From Lachnospiraceae bacterium (GTDB lineage: Bacteria > Bacillota > Clostridia > Lachnospirales > Lachnospiraceae), in NCBI GenBank assembly GCA_022791635.1, contig JAAVZL010000005.1, positions 41,408 through 105,407 of the forward strand: 64,000 nucleotides of DNA, written 5' to 3'. Shown piece after piece: positions 35,290 through 43,459 of this stretch; within the stretch, counting starts at the first letter, position 1, and each line of letters begins with the position of its first letter. Below the pieces are notes generated by a model. It was not told where the DNA came from. It saw only the letters and a list, made by a program, of their open reading frames with translations, and ran no database searches. A program made the translations under genes and the position numbers.

Positions 35290-36837
35290 ATGGGAAGACA
35301 AACAGATCCAATGGTGAAAACAAAGCTCTACCTGCTGGCAATCGGAATTTTGCTGCTGGCCATTCTTCTGGTGCGGGGAAGGACGAAGGAGGAGGAAAAG
35401 CCGGAGAATACAGAGCCGCAGCCTGCCCGGGAGGAGCCGAAAGAGCCGGAAAAAGAGGCGGAGGAGGAGCCAAAGATTCAGACCCCCATATACAACGGCA
35501 GGATCCGGGTTCTGATAAAGACCGACGACTTTGAGGAGGAGATGCATGAATCCGTAAGACTGGCCTCGGATCAGGAGCTTGTGGTGCAAAAAAAGGGGGC
35601 GGCGGACGGAGATGTCTACGGAGAGGGCACAGAGCTTTCCTTTTCCTTTGAGGAAGGGAGTCTATGTCTAAACGGGGAGGCTGTTTCGGAGCCCCCGGAC
35701 TGTTTTACCATTGCTCCCAAGGAGGAAGGGCAGGCATCTTCCATCCGGCTTGAGAGCATAACCCGAGGATACGGAATTCCTTCCTATGAGGGCGTAATGG
35801 AGATCTGGCCGGCAAAGGAGGGCTTTGTGATTGTAAATGAGGTGCCTCTGGAGACATACCTCAACTATGTGGTTCCCAGCGAAATGCCTTCTCGCTATGC
35901 AAAGGAGGCCTTAAAGGCCCAGGCAGTGTGCGCCAGAACCTATGCCTACAAGCAGCTTCAGTCCTACGGATATCCGGAGTATGAGGCCCATGTGGACGAC
36001 AGTGTGCGCTATCAGGTTTACAACAACACCAGTCCGGCGGACAGCACCAACGAGGCTGTGGCGGAGACGGCGGATCTCATTCTGACCAGCCAGGGACAGC
36101 CCATTACGGCCTATTATTTTTCCACCTCCTGCGGCTATACGGGAAATGAGGAGGTCTGGTGGGAGGGCTCCAGGGAGCTTACCCCCTATTTGAGAGGAAA
36201 GACGGTCAATGAGGCGGGAGAGTGTCTTGATATGACCGATGAGGAGGTATTCACGGCCTTTATCCTGAATAAGGATGACAGCTGCTATGACAGTATGGTG
36301 GGCTGGTACCGGTGGGAGACGGAGCTTTCCGTAGAAGCCCTCTCAGAGAATCTCAACGAAGCCCTTAAGAAACGTTATGAAGCCAATCCCGAGGCTATCC
36401 GCACAAAGCGGGGCCGGGATTATGTGAGCAGGCCCATTGAGACCATCGGGACCATTCAGGGCATTGATATTCTTAAGCGCAACGAGGGAGGAGCCGTTTC
36501 CCGCATGTGCATCCGGGGAAGCCGGCGGACGATTGAGGTTGAGACGGAATACAATGTGCGGGCCCTTCTGAATGTACAGGGGGGAAGGATTGTGAAGCAG
36601 GACGGAACCGTGGTCGATGGCACGGCCCTTCTGCCCAGCGCATATTTTATTGCCACGCCGGTATTTGACGAGGAAGGTGAGCTTTCTTCCTACCGCTTCC
36701 AGGGGGGCGGCTACGGCCACGGAGTGGGGATGAGTCAGAACGGAGCCAACGGTATGGCAGAGCAGGGAAAGAGTTGTGAGGAGATCCTTCGTTTTTTCTA
36801 TACGGATGTGGAATTGACGGCCATTCACACTTTATGA
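35290..36837 (+). CDS. SpoIID/LytB domain protein
   Basis: 515 aa. An N-terminal membrane segment (about residues 12-30) and a Glu/Pro-rich linker precede a SpoIID catalytic domain (about 180-510). Recognisable strings are VVPSEMPSRYAKEALKAQAV, with Glu as probable catalytic residue, ARTYAYKQ, YYFSTSCGYTGNEEVW and the C-terminal GGGYGHGVGMSQNGANGMA with Zn/active-site His. SpoIID enzymes are lytic transglycosylases needed for engulfment; vegetative SpoIID-like paralogues also exist, and the length exceeds that of classical SpoIID (about 340 aa). No SpoIIQ/SpoIIIA genes adjoin it, so this is called by domain only. Confidence 0.87.
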   Translation: MGRQTDPMVKTKLYLLAIGILLLAILLVRGRTKEEEKPENTEPQPAREEPKEPEKEAEEEPKIQTPIYNGRIRVLIKTDDFEEEMHESVRLASDQELVVQKKGAADGDVYGEGTELSFSFEEGSLCLNGEAVSEPPDCFTIAPKEEGQASSIRLESITRGYGIPSYEGVMEIWPAKEGFVIVNEVPLETYLNYVVPSEMPSRYAKEALKAQAVCARTYAYKQLQSYGYPEYEAHVDDSVRYQVYNNTSPADSTNEAVAETADLILTSQGQPITAYYFSTSCGYTGNEEVWWEGSRELTPYLRGKTVNEAGECLDMTDEEVFTAFILNKDDSCYDSMVGWYRWETELSVEALSENLNEALKKRYEANPEAIRTKRGRDYVSRPIETIGTIQGIDILKRNEGGAVSRMCIRGSRRTIEVETEYNVRALLNVQGGRIVKQDGTVVDGTALLPSAYFIATPVFDEEGELSSYRFQGGGYGHGVGMSQNGANGMAEQGKSCEEILRFFYTDVELTAIHTL

Positions 36838-36891
36838 TAAGATGTCCACATGGCAAACGGAGAAGTCAGGAGTAGATGCAGAGGAATGAAA

Positions 36892-37755
36892 ATGGTTTTG
36901 GCAGGGAAAATCATAAAACTGGTACGGGGATTTTTGAGAGCAATGAATGAGGATCACGTAGGCGCTTATGCGGCTCAGAGCGCTTATTTTATTATGCTTT
37001 CCTTTATTCCCTTTATCATTCTTTTGCTGACCTTGATTCAGTATACACCCCTGACAAAGGCAGACATCTATGGGGCGGCTCAGGTGATTTTTCCTGACAG
37101 CATGAACGGGTTTGTGATTGATATCATCAATGAGGTCTACAGCAAGACGGCCGTGACCATTTCTTTGTCGGCTATCACGGCAGCCTGGTCTGCCGGCAAG
37201 GGCTTTCTGGCGCTGATGCGGGGGATGAATTCTGTCTATGATGTGGAGGAGCAGCGCAATTATTTTATTCTGCGGTTCCGCTCCGCCATTTATACCATTA
37301 TCTTTGTGATTTCCATTATCCTGTCTCTGGTGGTCCTGGTCTTCGGCAATTCCATCCACCGGGCGGCTGTGGTGCATCTGCCTTTTTTGGCTGTGATTAC
37401 CGGTATGATTCTGCGGCTCAAGGATATGGTGGCCATTGCCTTTTTGACCGTGGTGTTTATGCTTCTCTATAAATTTGTGCCCAACCGGAGGGCAGGGCTC
37501 TACAGTCAGGCGCCGGGAGCCTTATTTTCTTCTGTTTGCTGGTATCTTTTTTCCATCGGATTTTCCCTGTATGTGAATTACACGCCGGGACTCAGCAATA
37601 TGTACGGCAGTCTTACCACTATCATTCTGGTGATGCTGTGGCTGTATTTTTGTATGTATATTATTCTTCTGGGAGCGGAGATCAATTCCTATTTTGAGGA
37701 GCAGTTTCGCATGGTTACCAAGTATCGGAAGCTGCTGCACACAGAGAAGAAATGA
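36892..37755 (+). CDS. YihY/BrkB-family membrane protein
   Basis: 287 aa with six helices. Diagnostic strings: AYAAQSAYFIMLSFIPFIIL near the N-terminus and PGALFSSVCWYLFSIGFSLY; LGAEINSYFEEQ near the C-terminus. The family was once annotated as ribonuclease BN, which is wrong; the biochemical role is unknown. Start at 36892 or 36886 is preferred, because GCAGAGGA is well placed, whereas ATG 36850 has no ribosome-binding site. The stop codon lies inside the target duplication of a MITE-like element. Confidence 0.85.
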   Translation: MVLAGKIIKLVRGFLRAMNEDHVGAYAAQSAYFIMLSFIPFIILLLTLIQYTPLTKADIYGAAQVIFPDSMNGFVIDIINEVYSKTAVTISLSAITAAWSAGKGFLALMRGMNSVYDVEEQRNYFILRFRSAIYTIIFVISIILSLVVLVFGNSIHRAAVVHLPFLAVITGMILRLKDMVAIAFLTVVFMLLYKFVPNRRAGLYSQAPGALFSSVCWYLFSIGFSLYVNYTPGLSNMYGSLTTIILVMLWLYFCMYIILLGAEINSYFEEQFRMVTKYRKLLHTEKK

Positions 37756-37757
37756 GG

Positions 37758-37899
37758 GTTACTGTTCACTCCGTGACCAGCAACGCGCTTCGCGATGCAC
37801 AGAAATCGCAAAAAGATGCGATTTCGCGCTGAAGAACTCGGGATTTCCGCACAAAATGTGCGGAAACACCTCGCAGAACAGTGATGTGTGAACAGTAAC
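37758..37899. mobile_element. MITE-like element with 8-bp target duplication
   Basis: Perfect 12-bp terminal inverted repeats, GTTACTGTTCAC (37758-37769) and GTGAACAGTAAC (37888-37899), bounded by a perfect direct repeat AAATGAGG at 37750-37757 and 37900-37907. The 142-bp interior has no ORF and contains stem-loops, including TTTCCGCACA-AAA-TGTGCGGAAA and AAATCGC/GCGATTT. The left copy of the duplication includes the TGA stop of the yihY-like gene. It is non-autonomous and must have been moved by a transposase encoded elsewhere. Confidence 0.85.
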
Positions 37900-37910
37900 A
37901 AATGAGGTTC

Positions 37911-37939
37911 TTGCCATCCTGAGAGATTTCCGCTATAAT
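37911..37939 (+). promoter_or_regulatory. Promoter of the DUF212 gene, adjoining the MITE
   Basis: TTGCCA (37911-37916), 17-nt spacer, TATAAT (37934-37939). It begins 4 nt after the MITE target duplication, so the element was inserted immediately upstream of this promoter. Confidence 0.7.
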
Positions 37940-37999
37940 GTACGGGATATCTACAGAGGAAAGGTCGAGAAGGGAAAAAGGAGACAGGAGTACGGGCAG

Positions 38000-38449
38000 A
38001 TGAATGACTGGGAATTACTGATTGGAAACAGACTGCTGATAAGCGCGGTGACAGGCTGGTTTGTGGCGCAGGTGTTAAAGACTCTGATCCATGCCTGGGT
38101 GACGAAAAGCTTTGATCCGGAGCGGCTGGTGGGCTCCGGGGGAATGCCGAGCTCCCACGCCTCCACCGTCTGCGCCATGGCCACCACGGCAGGCAGGCTT
38201 CACGGTCTGGGCTCTCCGGTCTTTGCGGTGACGGTGATTTTGGCGATCATTGTGATGCACGACGCCATGGGCGTACGCCTGGAGACAGGCAAGCAGGCCA
38301 AGCTTTTGAATCAGATTGTGGACAGCTTTAAGACCCTGGAGGGAAAGAAGCTGGCCGAGGAAAAGCTCAAGGAATTCGTGGGACACACTCCCATCCAGGT
38401 GATTATGGGCGCCCTTCTTGGTATATTGATTGGTTGGCTGACGGGGTAG
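38000..38449 (+). CDS. DUF212 / divergent PAP2 family membrane protein (YuiD-like)
   Basis: 149-residue protein with about four helices. It contains GGMPSSHASTVCAMATTAG (residues about 49-67), the divergent phosphatase motif that corresponds to PSGH in PAP2 enzymes, plus DAMGVRLETGKQAKLLN. Likely a membrane lipid phosphatase, but activity is not established for the family. Its promoter is right beside the MITE-like element. Confidence 0.88.
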   Translation: MNDWELLIGNRLLISAVTGWFVAQVLKTLIHAWVTKSFDPERLVGSGGMPSSHASTVCAMATTAGRLHGLGSPVFAVTVILAIIVMHDAMGVRLETGKQAKLLNQIVDSFKTLEGKKLAEEKLKEFVGHTPIQVIMGALLGILIGWLTG

Positions 38450-38460
38450 TAGGAGAGAAA

Positions 38461-38578
38461 CTGGAATCAGGAATATCCTGACAGTGCACAGATCAATTTA
38501 CGGACACATGTTTTAAGTGGCTGGGAATTGATCTGTATACAGGTGTACTGGAAGGATATTCCGGGACTGGAATGGAGG
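38461..38578 (+). promoter_or_regulatory. Long structured leader of citrate synthase
   Basis: GGAATATCC (38470-38478) can pair with GGATATTCC (38553-38561); CAGTGCACAGATCAATT (38482-38498) pairs with AATTGATCTG (38526-38535) and GTGTACTG (38543-38550) with a wobble. The result is a roughly 90-nt double-hairpin followed directly by the GGAGG ribosome-binding site at 38575. Its 3' half resembles the leader at 1485-1553. It matches no riboswitch class that I recognise. Confidence 0.5.
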
Positions 38579-38583
38579 ACATT

Positions 38584-39945
38584 ATGAAAAAAGAGAATGT
38601 ACAGGTAGATGAAAGGCTGGAGAAGCTGGTGGAGTACAGTATGCGTTCCGGGAAGATTGACGGAAAGCTGTATGAGGAGTATGACGTAAAGAGAGGCCTT
38701 CGGGATTCCTCGGGAAAGGGTGTTCTCACTGGCTTAACGGAGATTTCGGACGTGGTCTCCTTTGGTTATGTGGACGGAGAAAAGGTTCCCATTGACGGTG
38801 AGCTCTATTTCCAGGGAGTCAATGTGCAGGACCTGGTAAAGGGCTTTGCCAACCGGCGCTTTGCCTTTGAGGAGGCCACCTATCTTTTGCTCTTTGGAAA
38901 GCTGCCCACAAAGGAGCAGTTAGGTGAATTTATCGAGCTTCTGGGAGAATATCGGAGCCTGCCGGATACCTTTGTCCGGGATGTGGTCATGAAGGCTCCC
39001 AGCTCCAATATGATGAATACTCTGCAAAAATGCGTGCTGACCCTTTATTCCTATGACGAGAATCCGGAGGATATTTCTATTTCCAATGTGCTTAAGCAGT
39101 CCCTACGGCTGATAGCTCAGTTCCCTCTGTTCTGCGTTTATGGTTATCACGCTTACCGCCACTATCATTTGGACAAGAGTCTCATTATCCGCAATCCGAA
39201 GCCGGAGCTTTCCACAGCGGAAAATATCCTGCGCCTTCTTCGAAAGGACGGGACTTATACGGAGCTGGAGGCCAAGGTGCTGGATGTGGCTCTTGTTCTT
39301 CACGCGGAGCACGGAGGCGGTAACAACTCCACTTTTACCACCCATGTGGTGTCCTCCACGGGTACAGACACCTATTCGGCTGTGGCGGCTTCCCTGGGCT
39401 CTTTAAAGGGACCTAAGCACGGCGGCGCCAACCTGAAGGTTCAGGAAATGTTCCGGGACATCAAGGCCCATGTGACGAACTGGAAGGACGAGGAGGCTCT
39501 TCGCTCTTATCTGGTGCGGATTCTAAGAAAAGAGGCCTTTGATCGGGCAGGCCTTATCTATGGAATCGGCCATGCGGTGTATACGGAGTCGGATCCCAGA
39601 GCTGTGATTTTGAAGGAATATGCCAGAAGGCTTTCCGAGGAAAAGGGGCTGACCCAGGAATTTGAGCTCTATGAGCGGGTGGAGCGCATCGGAGGGGAAT
39701 GTCTTATGTCCGGCAGGAAGCTTTTAAAGCCCGTCTGTGCCAATGTGGACTTTTACAGCGGCTTTGTCTACAGTATGCTGGGGCTTCCGGCAGAGCTGTT
39801 TACGCCGATTTTTGCCATTTCCCGTATCTCCGGCTGGAGCGCCCACCGCATTGAGGAGCTGGCCAATGCAGGCAAGATTGTCCGGCCGGCCTACAAGTAC
39901 GTGGGACATCATGTGGACTATGAGGAGTTGGAGGAGCGGAGGTAG
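38584..39945 (+). CDS. Citrate/2-methylcitrate synthase
   Basis: Condenses oxaloacetate with acetyl-CoA (or propionyl-CoA). 453 aa, the longer Lachnospiraceae form with an N-terminal extension before YFQGVNVQDLV. Active-site strings are LVLHAEHGGGNNSTFTTHVV (His near 240) and LIYGIGHAVYTESDPRA (His near 330), with the C-terminal Asp/Arg region in CANVDFYSGFVYSMLGLP. ATG 38584 is chosen because GGAGG (38575-38579) lies 5 nt upstream; ATG 38572 overlaps it. A long structured leader precedes it. No other TCA-cycle gene is nearby, so it probably supplies glutamate through 2-oxoglutarate. Confidence 0.92.
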   Translation: MKKENVQVDERLEKLVEYSMRSGKIDGKLYEEYDVKRGLRDSSGKGVLTGLTEISDVVSFGYVDGEKVPIDGELYFQGVNVQDLVKGFANRRFAFEEATYLLLFGKLPTKEQLGEFIELLGEYRSLPDTFVRDVVMKAPSSNMMNTLQKCVLTLYSYDENPEDISISNVLKQSLRLIAQFPLFCVYGYHAYRHYHLDKSLIIRNPKPELSTAENILRLLRKDGTYTELEAKVLDVALVLHAEHGGGNNSTFTTHVVSSTGTDTYSAVAASLGSLKGPKHGGANLKVQEMFRDIKAHVTNWKDEEALRSYLVRILRKEAFDRAGLIYGIGHAVYTESDPRAVILKEYARRLSEEKGLTQEFELYERVERIGGECLMSGRKLLKPVCANVDFYSGFVYSMLGLPAELFTPIFAISRISGWSAHRIEELANAGKIVRPAYKYVGHHVDYEELEERR

Positions 39946-40003
39946 TGGACGGGCTGTCGGAAAGCTCGTACCATCAAAGTGTTTCCATAAAAATGACATA
40001 TTT

Positions 40004-40051
40004 TCCCCTTCTGGTACATTACTAATAGTAATCGCAATAAATAGAAGGGGA
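40004..40051 (+). promoter_or_regulatory. Ribosome-binding-site-sequestering hairpin of dacF
   Basis: TCCCCTTCT (40004-40012) is the exact complement of AGAAGGGGA (40043-40051), which is the Shine-Dalgarno site of the gene starting at 40057. Between them a second perfect hairpin, ATTACT-AAT-AGTAAT (40018-40032), brings the arms together. If folded, initiation would be blocked. A thermosensor-like or protein-controlled switch is possible. Confidence 0.5.
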
Positions 40052-40056
40052 ATTTT

Positions 40057-41562
40057 ATGAAGAAAATTTGTATCTTCCTGCTTGTGTGCTGTCTTTGCTT
40101 CCAGTCGCCGGCGCTGTCTGTGCAGGCATCGGGAGGGGAGGAAGAGGCGGTAAGCCAGGAGCAAAGTGATACACAGCCGGGTGAGGCGCAGGAGCAAAGG
40201 GAGAGTGCGCCGCCCACGGACACACAAGAAGAAAGAGATGAAGGTGCTTCCACGTCGGAGACAGGGGAGCAGGAGCGAAAAGAAGAGGAAACGACGCAGC
40301 AGCCTCTGAGCACGGAACAGGAGCTTCCCGAAAAGGCGGCTCCGGGGGAAACGCTGCCGGGAAAGGAGGTAGCGGAATCTATCCTGGGCAGAATCGCTCA
40401 GTCCGGACAGGTGGATGGAGAAGCGGCTGGGGCAACAGCCGGTGAAAATCCGGGGGATGAGACGGCTCCGGCTTCCGGGGACAGTATCGGGATTACGGCT
40501 CCTTCTGCCGTTTTGATGGAGGCATCCACAGGGACGGTGGTTTTGGAGAAAAATTCCCATGAGAAGCTTCACCCGGCCAGTGTGACGAAGATTATGACGC
40601 TGCTCTTGATTTTTGATGCTGTTTCTCAGGGAAAGATTCGGCTGGAGGATACGGTGACGACCTCGGCTTATGCGGCATCTATGGGAGGCTCTCAGGTCTT
40701 TCTGGAGGAGGGGGAGACTCAGAGTGTGGATACGATGATTAAGTGTATTTCCGTGGCTTCGGCCAATGACGCTTCCGTGGCTATGGCGGAGCATATTGCC
40801 GGGACGGAGGAGCTTTTTGTGGAGATGATGAATAAGCGGGCGGCGGAGCTTGGGATGAAGGATACGCATTTTGTGAATTGTTGTGGGTTGGATGTGGAGG
40901 GACATTTGACTACGGCTTATGATATTGCGCTGATGTCCCGGGAATTGATTACCAGGTATCCGCAGATACATAATTATTCTACGGTTTGGATGGAGAACAT
41001 TACCCATACCACCAAGCGGGGGACGGAGGAGTTTGGGCTTACCAATACCAATAAGCTGATTCGTCAGTATCCCTATGCTACCGGGCTTAAGACGGGATCT
41101 ACCAGTTTGGCGAAGTATTGTGTGTCGGCTACGGCGGAGAAGGACGGGATTGAGATGATCGCGGTGGTGATGGCGGCTCCGGATCCCAAGGGGAGGTTTG
41201 CGGATGCGACGGCACTTTTGAATTATGGGTATGCGAAGTGCAGCCTTTATCAGGATCTGGAGGAGCAGCCGGAGGTGGTGATTCCTGTCCGGTTCGGGGT
41301 AGAGGAGAAGGTAAAAGGGAAGTATGACGGGACCTTTTCTTATTTGAGTACGACCGGGGAGGATTTGACCGGAATTGAGAAGAAGTGGCTCTGTGTGAAG
41401 GAACTGACGGCGCCTGTGGAGGAAGGGCAGGAGATTGGGAAGCTTACCTATATGCTTGGGGTGAAGGAGCTTGGGAGCGTTTCAATTCTGGCCTCGGAGG
41501 CTGTGGAGAAGGCGGGGTACAGTGAGTATCTTAAACGGACGTTTGATTATATGCTTTTGTAA
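40057..41562 (+). CDS. D-alanyl-D-alanine carboxypeptidase (DacF/PBP5 type)
   Basis: Trims the terminal D-Ala from peptidoglycan stems; secreted, 501 aa. Signal peptide (about 1-25), then a Ser/Glu/Gln-rich low-complexity linker (about 26-145), then the transpeptidase fold with SVTK (Ser175, Lys178), the SxN motif in ASANDASVA (about 234-237) and KTGS (about 345-348), and a C-terminal PBP5_C beta domain. All catalytic residues are present. The linker is unusually long. Its ribosome-binding site can be sequestered by an upstream complement. A palindromic repeat/terminator follows the stop codon by 13 nt. Confidence 0.9.
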   Translation: MKKICIFLLVCCLCFQSPALSVQASGGEEEAVSQEQSDTQPGEAQEQRESAPPTDTQEERDEGASTSETGEQERKEEETTQQPLSTEQELPEKAAPGETLPGKEVAESILGRIAQSGQVDGEAAGATAGENPGDETAPASGDSIGITAPSAVLMEASTGTVVLEKNSHEKLHPASVTKIMTLLLIFDAVSQGKIRLEDTVTTSAYAASMGGSQVFLEEGETQSVDTMIKCISVASANDASVAMAEHIAGTEELFVEMMNKRAAELGMKDTHFVNCCGLDVEGHLTTAYDIALMSRELITRYPQIHNYSTVWMENITHTTKRGTEEFGLTNTNKLIRQYPYATGLKTGSTSLAKYCVSATAEKDGIEMIAVVMAAPDPKGRFADATALLNYGYAKCSLYQDLEEQPEVVIPVRFGVEEKVKGKYDGTFSYLSTTGEDLTGIEKKWLCVKELTAPVEEGQEIGKLTYMLGVKELGSVSILASEAVEKAGYSEYLKRTFDYMLL

Positions 41563-41575
41563 CGGGAGGGGTTGA

Positions 41576-41763
41576 GGGAGCAGCAAAAAAAAGAAGCAAC
41601 CCGCCATTTTCCATATCCTGTGTTCGGACGGTTCGTGTACATTCTGTCTGCTCTGAGCGGACATTGCCAAGGCAATATCCGTCCATATCAGACAGAATGT
41701 GCGCGAATAGCCGGACACAGGATATCGGAAAGTGGCGGGTTGCTTCTTTTTTTTGCTGCTCCC
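41576..41763 (+). repeat. Palindromic repeat copy d, long form, also a terminator
   Basis: Outer arms GGGAGCAGCAAAAAAAAGAA... and their exact complement ending GCTGCTCCC pair through the family core (TTTTCCATATCCTGTG and CACAGGATATCGGAAA), with the loop TGTTCGGACGGTTC and an inner arm ATTCTGTCTG/CAGACAGAAT. An A8 in the left arm and T8 in the right arm make it a bidirectional terminator. Its 3' edge is 5 nt from the start codon of the LytTR regulator, leaving no ribosome-binding site. Confidence 0.9.
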
Positions 41764-41768
41764 TTTGG

Positions 41769-42476
41769 ATGAATTTGGCGGTTTGTGACGATCAGCCGGA
41801 GGTGCTGGAAGAGCTGGAGGAGATGCTTAAGCGGTTTTCTTTTGTGAAAAGGGTTCATACGTATTCGGATATGGATATTTTTTTGAGTGCTCTTAAAGAG
41901 GATGTTCATTATGATGGGGTGCTGATGGATATTGACTGGAAAAGTGAGCGGACGGGGATGGATTTTGCGGAGGAGATGCTGACGCTTAGTCCTCTTACGA
42001 AGGTTATTTATATGACTGCGTATACGCTGGAGTATGTGGAGGATGTTTTTTTAAAGATGTCCAATCTGAGCGGGTTTTTGATGAAGCCGGTGAGAGCGGA
42101 GAAGCTGGAGAGGAATCTTAAGAAGCTTCAGCGGCAGGGACGGGGGCAGGATAAGAATCTGATTATTTCTTCCAGGGGATCTGTGATTGCAATTCCTTTT
42201 TCCAGGATTTTATATATGGAAAATCAGCTTCATAAGGTGCATATTGTGCTGGCTGAGAAGGAGTATTGGTGCTATGAGCGTCTGGAGCTGATAAAGAAAA
42301 GACTGAATGGGCAGTTTTTGTCCTGCCACAAAAGCTATGTGGTAAATATGGAACAGATCGTGGAGATTCGGAATACGGAAGTTTGTCTGACTTATGGGAA
42401 AAGGGTTCCGGTAAGTAAGGCTCGTTATCGGGAGACGAAGGAGCAGTTTTTTGCGTATATGTCGGAGAAGCTATAG
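41769..42476 (+). CDS. LytTR-family response regulator
   Basis: 235 aa. Receiver domain starting NLAVCDDQPEVLEELEEML, phospho-acceptor Asp in GVLMDIDWKSE, Thr in YMTAYTLEY and Lys in FLMKPVR. The C-terminal LytTR DNA-binding domain holds FSRILYMENQLHKVHIV and FLSCHKSYVVNMEQIVEI. The start is firm from family alignment, but there is no Shine-Dalgarno: the base of repeat copy d ends 5 nt before the ATG. The ORF can be read upstream to 41664 through the repeat, but that part is not protein-like. A GHKL kinase follows, so the two form an AgrA/AgrC-like pair. Confidence 0.88.
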   Translation: MNLAVCDDQPEVLEELEEMLKRFSFVKRVHTYSDMDIFLSALKEDVHYDGVLMDIDWKSERTGMDFAEEMLTLSPLTKVIYMTAYTLEYVEDVFLKMSNLSGFLMKPVRAEKLERNLKKLQRQGRGQDKNLIISSRGSVIAIPFSRILYMENQLHKVHIVLAEKEYWCYERLELIKKRLNGQFLSCHKSYVVNMEQIVEIRNTEVCLTYGKRVPVSKARYRETKEQFFAYMSEKL

Positions 42477-42520
42477 AGGGCTTTGGTGCTTACAGAGCCA
42501 AGAGAAAGGGAAGGGATGAC

Positions 42521-43337
42521 ATGAGGGTAGATGGGATTTTAGGGGGGGGGTAAATGGAAGTTTGTAGCGATGCTGGAGCTTTTGGCGAATATGGGCCTGT
42601 TTTTTATGTTTTGTAAGGAAAATCAAAAGTACAGGATGGAGTCGGCGTTTATCAAAGGCAGGTTTTCGCAGATTTCGCTGCCGGAGAGCAGGAACAAAAA
42701 GGAGTTTTCACAGATTCAGCATGACTATCAAAACTATATTTTGGTGCTTCAAAACCTTGCACGAAAGGAGCGGGAGAGGGAGGAGCAGCGGCAGTCTTTT
42801 CTGTTGATGCACAAGGATTTGGAATGCCGGCTTCCAAGGCTTTTGGAGGAAGCAAAAAGCAGCAAGAGACGGCTTTCAGAGCAGGAGCTTTGTGAGCTGC
42901 AGGAGGGATTTGGGGGGATTAGCTCGTGCCTTTACTGCAAAAATCCGATTGTAAATGAAGTGATGGAGGAAAAGGGGAGGCTGTGTGAAAGGCTGGGCGT
43001 GAACTTAGAGGCAGAGCTTTTGATTCCCGGGGAGATTTCTGTGGACTCCTTTTCTCTTTGCAGATTATTTACGAATCTTCTGGATAATGCCATTGAGGCG
43101 GCAGGGGAATTGGAGCAGTCCAAGAGGAAGGTAAGGATTCGGGCCGGTATGAAGGGAGGCTATTTGCTCGTGAGGGTAGAAAATTCCTCTACCAGGGAGC
43201 ATGCAGAGAGGAAGAAGCGAAGAGGGCGCGGAAAAGGGATTCAGATTTTGAAAAGTATTGTGAAAAGCTATGATGGAGTCTTTGTTGCAAATTATCGAAA
43301 GGGAATTTATACGGCTGTGGTGGCGGTGAAAGCTTAG
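42521..43337 (+). pseudogene. GHKL-domain sensor kinase, frame interrupted at a G9 tract (possibly phase-variable)
   Basis: Histidine-kinase-like protein of the AgrC/GHKL type. The in-frame part starts at ATG 42570 (255 aa): a cytosolic helical region, SQIQHDYQNYILVLQNLA with the phospho-acceptor-like His, then the ATPase domain with LFTNLLDNAIEAAGE (N-box) and RRGRGKGIQILKSIV (G2). The best start, ATG 42521, has AAGGGAAGGGA before it, yet reads through G9 (42542-42550) into TAA at 42551. Loss of one G would fuse it in frame to the kinase. A restart at 42570 with a weak GGAAG is possible, so this may be a functional, shortened gene. No membrane sensor domain of AgrC size is present in either form. 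Confidence 0.6.
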
Positions 43338-43364
43338 CCGGCTTGCGAAAATGTGTAAAAATTG

Positions 43365-43403
43365 AGATGGGGCTGTCGTATTTTGCGGCAGCCTCATCTT
43401 TTT
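43365..43403 (+). terminator. Terminator after the GHKL kinase
   Basis: AGATGGGGCTGTCG pairs with TGCGGCAGCCTCATCT around a short loop (a few mismatches or wobbles), followed by a T-run. Confidence 0.7.
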
Positions 43404-43459
43404 CTGTTTGAAAAAGGGACAATTCTGTAGAAATGAGGAAAAGAAAGGAAGAGGATGGT

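Noticed and set aside
39724..41007. A 427-codon minus-strand frame over the citrate synthase end and dacF
   Set aside because: It crosses two well-supported plus-strand genes and is Arg/Leu/Ser-rich without structure.
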